From Anoplopoma fimbria (lineage: Eukaryota > Chordata > Actinopteri > Perciformes > Anoplopomatidae), in the NCBI RefSeq assembly GCF_027596085.1, contig NC_072472.1, forward strand, positions 11,310,219 to 11,374,218: DNA of 64,000 nt. Reading direction: 5' to 3'. Position numbers and translations under genes: made by a program. The notes under the pieces are model-generated. The model saw nothing but the letters and a program-made list of their open reading frames with translations. It searched no databases and was not told the DNA's origin. Of this stretch, positions 11,652 to 23,031 are shown piece by piece. The number at the start of each line of letters is the position of its first letter. The first letter of the stretch is position 1.

Positions 11652-12436
11652 TGTGCTTATTTTGAGGGTGTTGACGGTTTCCACTGAAAGCTCATGGCAG
11701 CTCAAAGAGGAGCGTAAAATTGGCAAGTGAGGGGGAGTTAGCATGCTGAGGCCTTTGCCACCTCATAGCTCACTGGCTGAAGATGTCTGGATTTATTCTG
11801 GGAATGCTACGGTTGAGAGAAATAAGTGGGAAGGCAGTTCCTCTTCCGCTCTGTGTATGAATACCCTCCAGAGGTGTCAGTCTCAGCGATGCTGTTCGAC
11901 ACAGAGAGTAAGAATGAGCGTCGGGGTTAGGAAGTTGTAATGTATCTTGTTTTTTACTTATGTCGATGCGCGTTGAGGATGTACTGTAACGGTGGGTGTG
12001 TTATATTTGAGAATAGATAAGACAGGAGAGGCTGAGGATTTGTCATTGTCTACTAAAAGAGTTATATATTTAGAAAGGAAATTCACTGGTCGTGTCAAAG
12101 ACTTATCCTTCTTTGTCATCAGACGCAGCTAACACCAAAATATACTATTGTTTTTCCCATTGGGGGCCACTTCGTCAGTGTCAGACGTTGATATGGGAGA
12201 AGCGTATTCCCTCCTGGTCTTTCCTGCCTCCCAGACACCGTACACAAGAAAGTCAGGACAGAAGAGGCTCATGCAAACTGACAGGCACGCAGACTGACAC
12301 CGAGACACATGGATGTGTGGGCAGACGGAGGGACAAGTTGGAGTGGACAGGGGAGGCTAAGGAAGACGGGAAGAGAGGGAAGGAAAATGAGGTAGCCGAG
12401 GTGTTATACTGTAGACTGACTCTGGACTACAGTGCA

Positions 12437-12690
12437 TTAAAGCTGCAGTTGGTTACTTTAATTAAAATTACTTATCCTGAGAGTAGTACATAAAACAGAT
12501 AATCTCAAAGTGAAAAAAATCCGGTTCCTCTGCCTCCTTTTAGCGCTCCAAATGACACTTTCAAGCCTGGAGAAAAACAACCAATCTGAGCCGAGGAGTC
12601 TCTGCTGTCAATCACTGCTCATGAACTCTGATCAAACTGTCAAACTAGGCTGCCCTTATCAAATATGAATCACAATACTGTAATTCTTGT
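12437..12690 (+). mobile_element. single arm of a foldback interspersed repeat
   Basis: Starts near TTAAAGCTGCAG and includes CAACCAATCTGAGCCGAGGA and CATGAACTCTGATCAAACTG. The same order of blocks is found in reverse complement at about 38925-39212: CTCGGCTCTGATTGGTTG, GAGTTCATGAGCTTCAC, GATTATCTGTCACATGTAC. The family is therefore present at least twice in this window. There is no open frame. Only one arm is present here, so it is a truncated copy of the foldback element at 38.6-39.2 kb. Confidence 0.75.
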
Positions 12691-14784
12691 AATTTGTAGG
12701 GTTAAACGATGTATAGATGTCTATCAAACTGTTATATTCATTTGTGTTACATACAACAGTTGTTTTGACAGTATTTTAGTCAAATAAAATCATGCTGTTG
12801 AAACAACAATTACATGCAACGTTAACATCCCAAAAATATTTGAATTTTCAATCAATTTAGCCAGTTTTAACAGAGCTGCCTCTATGTATTTTGACTTGTG
12901 ATTACAGGGCATGCGTATTGAGGGTTAGCATGAAAGATCTCCATCATTAGCTTCACTATTCATTCATAACAAAAATGAATCGGCTACTATTTTGAAAATC
13001 AATTCTTTCAGGGTTTTTTTTTCTTTGTCATACATGCCAGTAAGCTGAATAGAGCAAGTTAGAGAAATCACTGCGGCAATATTTTTAACTTGTAAAAAAT
13101 ATATGTATTGATATATATATATATGTACAAAATAATTATCAGGGAAATAAATCGGACATTAATTGACAAGAAACTAGATTAATTTGTTGAACTGATTGAT
13201 CGAGTTGTTTGTTAATACACCTTCTTACAAGATGTATTGATCCGGTAAAAGAAATCCTATCAAAGTATTTACATATCAATCCTGATTGACTTCAGGAAGG
13301 GAGAGCAGGGATTAGGAAAATAATGCTTCAACTCTTCAGTCAGACAAATAGTGTTTATGACAGCTGGAGGTCATCGGTGTTTAGAGTCAGATGCTCTAAA
13401 GGTTTACTTTTTCTGCTCCTTGTGATCGGCAGGCAGTGATACATCCCACAAGTTCGACTGCATGTGGGGCTGCTTTGCATTAGCCATAGGCAGTTAGTAT
13501 ACTGAAATATTAAGGATGCCTCTTTCTTCTGCTTTTGTTGTATGTTACACACAAATAGTTTGTGCTATGCTAAGACAAATGTGCCCGCCTTATTTGAAAA
13601 AAACCCCACATCCATCGATTTTAGTGATGGCCACTTCACACCCACAGATTCCATCCGTTTAAACCTGTGCAATCAGAGTCGGTGAAGAGAGGCTTTTTCT
13701 ATTCCTGAACTGCTGCCATTTTTCTATTGATTGCTCATGTTTGATAATGACAAAAAAAAAGTCCGAAGCGAGCAGACGTGTTGTTTTTCTTCCCACGCGT
13801 TATGTCATGGTCAGTCCGGCCTTTACCAGGTTTTTGACATCTGTGGCAGCGGCAGATGTTGCTGCCCTCTGACAGTCTTCTTAACAGCTGAGCGCCGCTC
13901 TAGAAAGGTCATCACAGAGATGGACGGCGGGGCCAGAGATACTTAACACGCAGACCGTAAAATAATGTTGCCAATATGTTGGCTGTTAACCTCCAGGTTT
14001 AAGGTTCCTATGAATATTCATTTAAATATACACGCTACATATTTGAGAAAATGAACTGGCATATGTGGGCTATGAGCAGGACCTGCTATTCAGTGTCTCT
14101 GCTGTCAGATTATTCCTGATTGAGTTAATTTAACAAATAAAGCACAGTGTGGGCTATATTTGGTTGAGATCACCAGAGTAATTACCTTTGTTTGAAGTCT
14201 TTTTACCCGAGCGAAAATGTTTCATTTTTGTGACCCAGCTGGAGTTAACTTTCAAAATGAAAGTGAATGAAACCTGTGGAGCACGAACCCCGCTGTCACT
14301 CCATTTTTCATGTCCAGATATGAACAATGGCATTCAAAAAGAACACTGTACTGAGAAAAATAATTAAGGCTGGTATTGTTTTTAGTTTCAAACTAACTTT
14401 TCTGAACAAACGGTAGCCTATGAAGAAATAAAGGCACTGCAGCTATGCAACAAGACGCACACAATGTTAAAGCTAAACATTGTAAATTGGAACGTTTTAA
14501 TGTCCTCAGAGAATGGTGTATGACACCAACATGCCATACATCCTCTGTTTACCTTTTCCATTAGATAAGTGTGATTGTTTGCACGGCTGTGTGTATCTCA
14601 CAGTGTGTATGATTCCATAGTAATGTAGAGTGCTGATGAAAGAGGAATCCGAATCCTTCACGTCTGAGAATTTTGGTTCAACAGTCTCACTGTTTGGTGC
14701 GATTTCGGGGGTGTATTGTGAGTGTCGGTTAACGTGCCACTGTGTGTGGAGGTGTGTGACTGTACTTGAATACATATTGGTTCG

Positions 14785-14788
<4 letters not shown>

Positions 14789-14815
<27 letters not shown>
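14789..14815. repeat. (GA)n microsatellite
   Basis: About 13 uninterrupted GA units, followed by GTGTGTGTG. It sits at the upstream edge of a GC-rich intronic block. Confidence 0.9.
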
Positions 14816-14849
14816 TGTGTGTGGGTGCATAAATGTTTGCCGAGCTCCT

Positions 14850-15060
14850 ACTGCCTCGCTCCAGGCGGAGCTGGCTAACGGAAGAATCCGTGCTGCAGAA
14901 ATCGAGTTGCACTTAGCAGGACGCCAGCCCGCCGCTGCAGCTCCAGGGGCCCGCGAGCGTCTCTCTGTATCTCCTGACTGGCAGGCCGCTGCCGAGCCCC
15001 GCGGCTGCATGCATGCGTGCCACTCCTGCTAGGTGCAATCAGAGGCACAGATAACCAAAG
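14850..15060. promoter_or_regulatory. GC/CpG-rich intronic block, possible regulatory element
   Basis: Rises clearly above the AT-rich surroundings, with multiple CpG sites (CCCGCGAGCG, GCCGAGCCCCGCGG) and GC-rich palindromes. It lies about 800 nt upstream of the last cxxc5 exon. Open frames on both strands cover it (for example minus 14729-15010), but they read into the GA array and have no family resemblance. It may be an intronic enhancer, an alternative promoter or a small CpG island. This is inferred from composition only. Confidence 0.3.
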
Positions 15061-15494
15061 TGAGAGGAGAGAAAGAGTGAGGGACGGAGAGAGCGGCATC
15101 ATCGATGATGGTGTGGTGTTGGGGGGGGGAGAAGCAACGCGTGTGGTGGCTAAATAATAAATGTGGCATATCGGGTTTTGTGTGAAGCCAGGACTGAAGC
15201 CCGTTCCTGTGGCGGTGCTGAGAGGGGGGGGGGCAGCTGTTGGGGCCAGACGATGCAGGATGCAGAGATTTCACACACGACTCATCCACGGAGAAAGAGA
15301 AGAATAGAAGGCAATCGATTCGTTGTTGCACATTAATCATTTAGGTCATTTGTAAACTAGAAATAGTGAACATTCACTGGTTCCACCTTCTTAAATCTGA
15401 GGATTTGGTGCTTCTGTTTGGTATTTCATATTGAATATCTTTGAACTGTTGATTGGACAAAACAAGTGATTTGAAGACCTTGAGCTCTGATGAT

Positions 15495-15524
15495 CTTTTT
15501 TTCTTTTTTTTTTTTTTTTTTTTT
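15495..15524. repeat. T-rich homopolymer run
   Basis: Nearly pure T run with a single C interruption. Confidence 0.9.
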
Positions 15525-15748
15525 AACATGTCCGACAAAAAGCTAAAAAAGATAAACAACGACCGATATATTAATCGATGATGACAATAATCATTAGTCG
15601 CCCTTGACGACAGATAATGCAGGAACTGGAGAGCAACATCATGAATGCCTCTCTGTCAAAGTGTGAAGACACTAAGATTCTCAGTAAAGTAGTAGATTCA
15701 GGATTATATTTGCAAACACAAATGTGCAGCTTTCCATTAACAACTCCA

Positions 15749-15830
15749 ACCTCCTCTTCTCTCTCCCTCCCCTCCCCTCCACTCCCCCTCCCTCCCTCCC
15801 CCTCCCCTCCATATCTTCTGTTTCTCCAAG
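15749..15830 (+). promoter_or_regulatory. cxxc5: very long pyrimidine tract and acceptor of the last cxxc5 exon
   Basis: From about 15749 the plus strand is almost purely C and T, with many CCTCCC and CCCCTCC blocks up to about 15810. ATATCTTCTGTTTCTCCAAG then gives the acceptor AG at 15829-15830. The tract is far longer than splicing needs. Its G-rich complement fits G-quadruplex or triplex formation. Confidence 0.85.
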
Positions 15831-15875
15831 AAGGTGATGCTTCCTACAGGAGCGGCGTTCCGGTGGTTCCAGTAG
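15831..15875 (+). CDS. cxxc5: CXXC5, last coding exon (residues 266-279 and stop)
   Basis: Encodes KVMLPTGAAFRWFQ followed by TAG. This is the invariant C-terminal tail of vertebrate CXXC5. It joins in phase 0 to the previous exon (…SAALE then K). Recognising the tail at the protein level, directly after a consensus acceptor, makes the two-exon model firm. The tail lies outside the zinc finger. CXXC4 ends in a related but different FRWF motif, so this exon confirms the paralogue assignment. The exon continues into the 3' UTR. Confidence 0.95.
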   Translation, partial: KVMLPTGAAFRWFQ

Positions 15876-16940
15876 GACTCCTTCCTCCACTCCCTACCCA
15901 AAGCTCTGCCATCAAGTGCAATGCCAACTCCTGGAGGATTGTCTCCGGAACAGACACTGGCTAATAAACAAACAAGCAACAAATAAAATTATAGACAAAA
16001 AAGATAACAAAACAAAAAAACTAAGCAGAAAAAAAAAAAAAAAAAAAAGAATCAATCGGGTAATGGATGCACCTACTTATTCCTTGAACCAAAAATGAAG
16101 CGTAAAGAAAAGCATCTATGGCAACTTTCATTCCCTTTTCTATGTTTCCATTTTGGTACCTTTTGTCCTTTTTCCAGCAGGTTTTTTTTTCTTTTTTCTG
16201 TCGCTTAAACATGGAACTGTTCATTGCCAGAAACAGAAATGACGGACTGAGTGTGGACAATCAACTAATTTCTGTGTTTGGTGTTAATGTTGTTCATGTG
16301 TGGAAAGATACAGTACTTGTGTAGAGAATGTAAATTTACAGCTATATTTCAAAACTAGTGGCTAATGGCAAACATTATTGTAATTCTTCACCAATATTTT
16401 ACTTAAAAAACATGTTGATTTTATGATTCTTTTTCGTTGAAGAGTCTAGTTTTCAGACAGATCGGTGGTTGTCTTTGAAAGACAAAGAAAATGTTTCAAA
16501 TTGTGACGCTGTTGATTTTGGATTTTAAACTAAACTGAAAAAAGTCATGTTATCGGGGGGGGGATCTCCAGAGGCTCCTCACTGGGCTAAAGAATCTTTT
16601 TTCGCCAGAGCCGTCACTACTGTAGTCTTCTCAATCAGCCCTCCTCTGCATATCCAAACTTTTCCTTTAGTGATACTGGCAGCCTTCTGTTACTGTGGCC
16701 CTACTGAGCATGTGCCAATACTGCTCAGGGCACTAGCACTAAGAGACAGCACTTGCTCTGAGTCTACCCTACTGAACGCACTGAGACAAGATTCATTTTT
16801 TTTTTTTGGTTTTGTTTGTTATATTTCTCATGATTTTCTTATGTTGCTGGGTAGCTACAGCTTTTGAAAAATAACCAATCTTTGTATTTGTTTAGAAAAT
16901 TGGACTGGTTTTGTGAATAAAAAGGAATGCATGTATTCGT
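15876..16940 (+). other. cxxc5: cxxc5 3' untranslated region
   Basis: Non-coding sequence from the stop codon to just past the AATAAA at 16916. It contains an A run (16029-16048), a short G run at about 16555 and AT-rich stretches. Earlier AATAAA hexamers at 15963 and 15982 could give a very short UTR, but the later one is followed by a GT-rich stretch (GATGTTTGTCTACTTGTC), which better fits a cleavage site. A length of about 1 kb is reasonable for this gene. The exact end is inferred. Confidence 0.6.
16916..16921 (+). promoter_or_regulatory. cxxc5: cxxc5 poly(A) signal, preferred candidate
   Basis: AATAAA in the context TGTGAATAAAAAGG, with T/GT-rich sequence 30-60 nt downstream. Alternatives at 15963 and 15982 lack such a downstream element. 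Confidence 0.55.
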
Positions 16941-17769
16941 GTCAAAATTTACAATTTTGATGTTTGTCTACTTGTCTATTTGCATGTTTTTATTTAAAAA
17001 AAGCTGGTTTGACAAAAAGATTAACATTTTCCATCAATTGAAAAAGGTGTTCCCATTTCTTTAATAATTGGATTGTGTTGGGAAATTCTTGCAGATTCTG
17101 ACGTGAGCAGAACTCATTAAAAGTAAATCAGGTGTCGGTTTGGATCACTAAGATGTCCTTGGTTTGACTGAGATATTTCTCTCACGGCCTTTGTTATATC
17201 TTCCTATAGTGGGATGACTGATGAAGCCTTGCTGTGCTAAAATGTAACCAAAAATATTTAAAAGATGTTTGAATAAGAACAATTTTGATTGTAGTGTTTC
17301 TTCAAAATGCATGAAATCTCCTTAAAATCCTGCCAAAATGACTTTTTATCCAGATTATTTTTACTCTTCTCTAAGATCTTTGTGACATTCAACGTACTCC
17401 ATAACATTTAGAGTCAGAAAATCATTAATAGTCATGGATTACTGATGGGAAGTTTTGTCCTCAAAGCTATTAAGGTTAAAGAGAAGAATCCTTGATAAAG
17501 TGTCTAGCTGTGTTTAGGGCTGGATGTGTTTTGCATACATGGAGTGGAGTTTTGGATAAAGACATAGATAAGTGAGAGCAGTGCTGATTTAAAACCCTAA
17601 CAAAAAAAAAAAAAAAAAAAAAATCTCACATGGGTCTCAGTGTAATTACTGATTCTAATGCCTCAGGTCTGTGACACCAGAGTGAATTTCCATTTCCTGC
17701 TAAGTGATGATTCTCAGTGATTTTTTTTTTTCTTTCACAGCTCCACAGTCACTCTTTCATATCCAGGTG
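16941..17769. other. non-coding stretch downstream of cxxc5
   Basis: AT-rich with no gene seen. A 22-base A run lies at 17602-17623. Confidence 0.5.
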
Positions 17770-18720
17770 GGGAAGTAGATGCAGATTTTTCTGCCGCAGC
17801 CGTAGCGCTGAGTGTTTTTAATTAGTGGATATCCGCGGTGGAAGGCCCAGTATGGTGGGCTTGTGTACGAGCTCGTGATCAGCTTGGCGAGCGGAGGGTT
17901 GGCGAGTGTAGCTATATTCCCAGCCTCCCCCCCGGTGACAGTGCTGGGCTAGTGCCATCGCCATGGCGATGGGGGGGAGTGTGTGCGTAAGTGTGTGTGG
18001 GGTGGGGTTGGTGTCGTGTAGGGGGGGGGGGGGGGGGTGATGGCTGAGGCCTTTCATTATTAATGTGCACCGCGGCGTCCTTACCTCCTCTGAGCCCGCA
18101 CAGCTCACTGCCTGACCTGCCATCCGAGAGAGAGGGGAGTGGGGAGGGGAGGGGGGGGGGGAGGACGGAGGAGGCAGAGATAAAGAAAGAGAAGTGAGCC
18201 AGAGAGAAAGAAAGAGACAGCACAACTAGTGTGCAGTGTGGACGCACACGACTGGAAAGTAGAAAAGCGTTCGTGTACTTTTATTTCACACTTTACAACC
18301 GAGAGGGAGGAAAAAAGAAGAGATTAAGATTTTCTTTTTTTTTTTCGGGGTGGGGGGTGTGGGGGTGGGGGTGTGGTTGCAGGTGACTGTGGCTTCCTGC
18401 CTGCTGAGGTGTAGCAGCCTAGGGGCTAGGGGGAGGAGGGAGGGAGGGAGGGGGAGGTCAGGGGGTGGTCGTGGTTGTCTTCGTGCAGAGGGGTGCACGG
18501 CTTGGTGAGCAGGCCTGTCACACTGGGAAAATCCTGGAATCTTATCGCCGCCTCACAGACTCTGAGCCGCACTGATCTACTCACCCTCATTGCCAGCAGA
18601 CATGCCCTTCCCCCATCCAAATGCCCCTGCACAGGCTGGCCCCTTCTCGGCTCGGCTCGCCACCTTCCCTCGAAACGGGGAGAGAGATAGCAGGAACTGA
18701 TGCAGTCCAATTCTTGAGGA
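17770..18720. promoter_or_regulatory. GC-rich block with palindrome and G-runs
   Basis: This block stands out against AT-rich flanks. It holds GATATCCGCGG-type sequence (about 17830), an 18-bp perfect palindrome (17955-17972), a G17 run (18021-18037), a purine-rich stretch (18120-18210) and G-quadruplex-type clusters (18345-18376 and 18420-18460). Long open frames over it on the minus strand are low complexity (Ser/Pro/Leu-rich) and not convincing. It could be an unannotated promoter or a downstream enhancer of cxxc5. No transcript can be defined. Confidence 0.3.
17955..17972. promoter_or_regulatory. 18-bp perfect palindrome centred on CCATGG
   Basis: CCATCGCCATGGCGATGG equals its own reverse complement. 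It embeds two GCCAT cores of the kind bound by YY1 and resembles an RFX-type dyad. Factor binding is inferred. Confidence 0.45.
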
Positions 18721-21700
18721 GGGAAGAATGTTGCTTGTAAAAATGCAGCTAACAGAAAGAGCAAAAACAAAGCTTTTGCGAGTGAGTACACAGGCCGGAG
18801 TGCTGAGGAGTCAGCCGTGACCCTTTTTTACTGCGTGACCATGAAGCCACAGAGAGGAACACAATGTGCTATGTGTGAATATGAGAGAGAGAGTTTCTTA
18901 AAGTTGTTTTTAAGCAGATTCTTACAAAACAACTGTTACAGGGGTTTAGATCTTTCACACATTTTCATCTCAGTGTCTTGCAGACTGCATGGGAAAAGAC
19001 TAGACAGAATGATGTCCCAATAAAGTGAATATAATGTGATCCACTTGGATTTCGATAATTTTATTATGTTATTAGTCAATGGATTGTAGCTTTACAGGGA
19101 TATCACATTTCCTTCTGTGTAATGAGGACAAAGGGGGGGAAAAGTTTGTCTCATTAAGGTTCACATCATTTCTCTTTGTGTCTCCAGATGTTCTGCAAGG
19201 AAGTTACAGCAGCAAAAACAAAGGTCATACATGATGTAACTGTGGTAAAATATGTATGTGTATTATAGTCTGTCATTTTTATTTTATTTTGGACTAGTTA
19301 AAAGTGTTTAAAACATTTCTCATTCATCCAGAAATGTACTTTAAAGTTATCTGATTGCTCAAAGATTTACTCCTGTTCATTCTCGTCCAGAAAATATAGT
19401 AGCAGCCTAATGGTTGCCATGCCAACGGTTGTAGCAACAAAAAACGGTCATATTCAGTCCTATTTTTCTTTTTTTTATGAATTCAGTCACATAAATTTGA
19501 TATAATTTAGCATTAACTGCTCTTTTATTAAATAACCTACAGTAAGTCATTATCTATGATGCTATAAATGATGCAGATTGAGATATTATTTGGTATTAAA
19601 AAGATGCTACATGGATTATTGATAATGCATGTCTTAGTAATATTTATCATAAATGTTGAGGTAGTTTTCATTCTGAAAAGGTCATGACAAATCAGCTAAT
19701 TTGAAGAGAAACTGCAGTTTGCCAGAATACTGAAACACTGAACCATGAAATCAATGCAGCCAATACTCCTGTTGAGTATTGATTTTTTTTAAATTGGTGC
19801 ATTTTCTATTCAATTGATTTTATAACTCAGCATAAAGAACATGTGAGAACTCTTGATGACACTGATGAATTTTTCACAATGTTGCCTAACCTTCTAGAAA
19901 CAACTACAGCTATAGTGATAATAATGTGACACAGACGGAAGCTGGGTCACTCAAAGTATTAACAGTGTGTTATGAGAAAGAGGTAATTTTTTGATCTGCC
20001 ACAATTAAGACAGATGTTGGTCATGTAATAAACTTGTCATATGCTGCAGAATGTAAACAAACAACAGGTTTCTTTGTGTCATGTGGCCTATCAATATATT
20101 TATAACAACAAAGTAGAATTAATTGAAGCTGTACAATACAAATGTGGTTTGTATTGCTGTCATTCATAAATTTGTCAAAGTAGGAAAGAAGATAAAAGTT
20201 AACCAGGAAGGAAAAGCACAGTTAATGCTCAATACATTGTTTGATGATTATTGTGTACCTTTGATTAAGTTGAATTACTGATCATTTATTTTGTTAACAC
20301 ACTCTTGTTGGTTCGACCTACTACAAATTCATATTTTTTGTCAAATTTCTTCAGAACAATTCCAGTTTTTAGGTCAGGGCATTACGTACACGTTATTTTG
20401 GTTTATTTTGGGTAAATGTTGTGTTTGGTTTCACTTACTTAACCCTAACTACCCTGAGTGAGGTAATATATTACACACAGTTTTGTACATATATGATTTC
20501 ATAAGAATAGTTATAACATTTCCCAGTGCGATCAGGCTTTCTTATTGAGGTAAATATGTTCAATAACAATCTCACTTTGGGTATGAATGAATAAAATGTT
20601 TACCCTCTCATCCACCAGCACTGCAGCCCACCCACACACCTCACACACACGTATATTTGGTTGAGACAAAATGACTTTCAGCTCTTAGTATATTACAACA
20701 AATGTGTTAATTTCACCCGTTTATGATAAACACACAATTGTCACCTGAGCAAAAACGCTGTGTTCATCATGCTTTCACATAGCAGAATAAAGTTGACACT
20801 TAGCTAACACAGGCTCACTTTGGCTGTGCTGTTTCAAGAAACCATCTGTGTCTTAGTTTGATTTAATTATTTTAGTTGCGAGAGCATCTCTTTACTGCCA
20901 TGATAGTAACACCCGTCTGTACTTTAAGAAAATGCCTAATTAAATCCAAAAATAGTGCAAAGTACTCCCTGCTGCATAAGGGTAAATCTATAATATAAAA
21001 GTCAATATAACGTCTAAATACTGTCTTAATGAATACACAATAGGCTTTATCTAAAAACATATTGTAGTTACAAGTGTCTGCATTGTTAGAATCACACTGA
21101 GTTCTCATTTGATGATCTGTTGTATCCTTTTTAACCTGAAGCACTGCACAGATTGAATCAGGAAAGGGCTTTTTCTTGGTATTTTTACTGAAACGACATA
21201 AAAAATAAGAGCCAGCGACAATCTGTATTTAGTGGAGAGCTGTTCAGTTTGAGTGTTTTTAACTCATGGTGACTAAGTGGTGACTATTAACTGTAAAAAA
21301 AAAGCTGAGCTCTCAATGCTTTCTGTTCTTTTGACATTATTACAATAAAAGCTGGTGAGAAATCCCATTGGGTTCTTTTGTAGGGAACCAGTGTGATGCT
21401 CACGTCCGGGGTGGTCTATAAATATACGTCATCCCTTCATGTGTGGTTGTTTATCAATTCGAGGCATTACTGTACACGGCTGAAAAAACTACAACAGCCA
21501 TAATTCATGTAGGCTACAGACATAACTACAGCCATTCTTTGGACCAAAAACATGTTCCACAACGTTCAATATTTAATGTTTTATCAGGCTATAACTAATC
21601 AAAACTTGGGTTAGGTCTTATTTTGGGGATTAGGGATAACTGCTCATAAATCGGCAGTGTCCCAAAGTTTTGAGGACATCTGGTCACCGTACAGTTAATC

Positions 21701-22751
21701 GCTCAGTGACCTTTACTTCTGTTAATGCTGTTCCTAGGTAACACAACATAATTATATAATATTTAAATATATTTAAGAACTGGCTGTTCTTTAGGGATAA
21801 AAACTAAGAAGTTAAATAAAAGTTACATCTGGCAGACTTCCTTCACCATCAGTTTGTAGCATTTGAATTTATTATTGATAATCAGCGGTGCTTGAGGGAT
21901 GTCTAGGGGCATGTTCATCTGAGAGAAAATTACAAAGGATCAGCACAATTAACAGGTGACCTTGCTCAGGAGGGGGGTTTAAGCCATTGTGCTTTGTCAC
22001 ACACCTAGTAAAATGAAATTTAAACTGTATTGTAATATCTGATGCAATCCCAATGACTCTCAGGTCAATAACCAACGTTGTAAAGATGATCTTGCGATTC
22101 CTGTCCAGCAAGGAGAAGCTTTTATCAAGCTGGAGAATAACACACACACTAGAATTTTTAGATGTAAAGCGTAAATAACAACCACAGTGATTGTGTGATC
22201 ATTTTAGTTAACACATGATCCATTACAATATGCATCTTTACTCATAAAATGTAAATGTAGTACACCAGACCCCCAAGCACCTGATGCAATTCTGAACCGA
22301 GGTCACACCGCCTCTGGGCAAAGAGGAGGTCAGGGCCATCTATGAATACGGGCTTAAATAGCTGCTTTAATATGCATTTGTTTGTGTGCTTGGGCAGACT
22401 GAGATGTGCTCTTGCAGTGCACACTGGCAGAGCCGTCGAGTCCGAGTCTGTGCTAAAACTATAAATAAATCTCAATAAGTAATTTTCAACCTCTTGGATG
22501 TCAATGTTTTTCTATTTGTATTTGTTTCCTGCAAAAAGACTTAAAGCCTAAAAGGAAAAGATTTGATGTGAGTATAAGGTTATTTTCCCCCCGCTCACTG
22601 ATTTCTTATTCAATGTATTCAGAAACCCCTGAATCCACCATGATATAATATAAAATACAAGACCCATGGTTCAATTATGAAGCAAAGATCCATACTTTAT
22701 GGATGCTCCTATGAGTGTGCAAAAGGGAATTGGTTTAAGTGTAGCCAGATT

Positions 22752-22754
<3 letters not shown>
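18721..22754. other. AT-rich non-coding stretch, no gene seen
   Basis: About 4 kb of low-GC sequence. There is no splice-bounded coding frame, RNA gene or strong repeat. A GTTGCCATGCCAAC site at about 19413 is one base off an RFX X-box dyad. Open frames here are short and of random composition. Confidence 0.5.

Positions 22755-22840
<86 letters not shown>
22755..22840. repeat. (AC)43 microsatellite
   Basis: 86 bases of uninterrupted AC. Confidence 0.95.
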
Positions 22841-22842
<2 letters not shown>

Positions 22843-22986
22843 TAAATAGGACGAGAAACAAGGCTTGAAATTCACTCATGCACTAAATCAAATACGAACA
22901 TAAACACATAGACTTCCAAACAGACACAAAACATGCTTCCTCTCCCTTTCTTTCTTACTCCCTCTCTCTCTCTCTCACAGAAACAC

Positions 22987-22990
<4 letters not shown>

Positions 22991-23030
<40 letters not shown>
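22991..23030. repeat. (CA)20 microsatellite
   Basis: 40 bases of CA, preceded by a short CT run (about 22960-22976). Confidence 0.95.

Positions 23031-23031
<1 letters not shown>

Larger units (their letters stand above)
7739..15830 (+). other. cxxc5: cxxc5 last intron
   Basis: Phase-0 intron of 8,092 nt, from GTAAGT at 7739 to CCAAG at 15830. It contains a 16-base C run (8485-8500), a (CAG)6 run (11634-11651), one arm of an interspersed repeat (12437-12690), a (GA)n array (14789-14815), a GC-rich block (about 14850-15060), a T run (15495-15524) and a long pyrimidine tract before the acceptor. No additional coding exon is recognised. Stretches such as 9900-10075 and 11040-11180 have the unique, balanced composition often seen in conserved enhancers, which only alignment could show. 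Confidence 0.9.

Noticed and set aside
15617..15964. 115-codon frame overlapping the last cxxc5 exon
   Set aside because: It is in another frame and covers the pyrimidine tract. The real reading frame ends in KVMLPTGAAFRWFQ.
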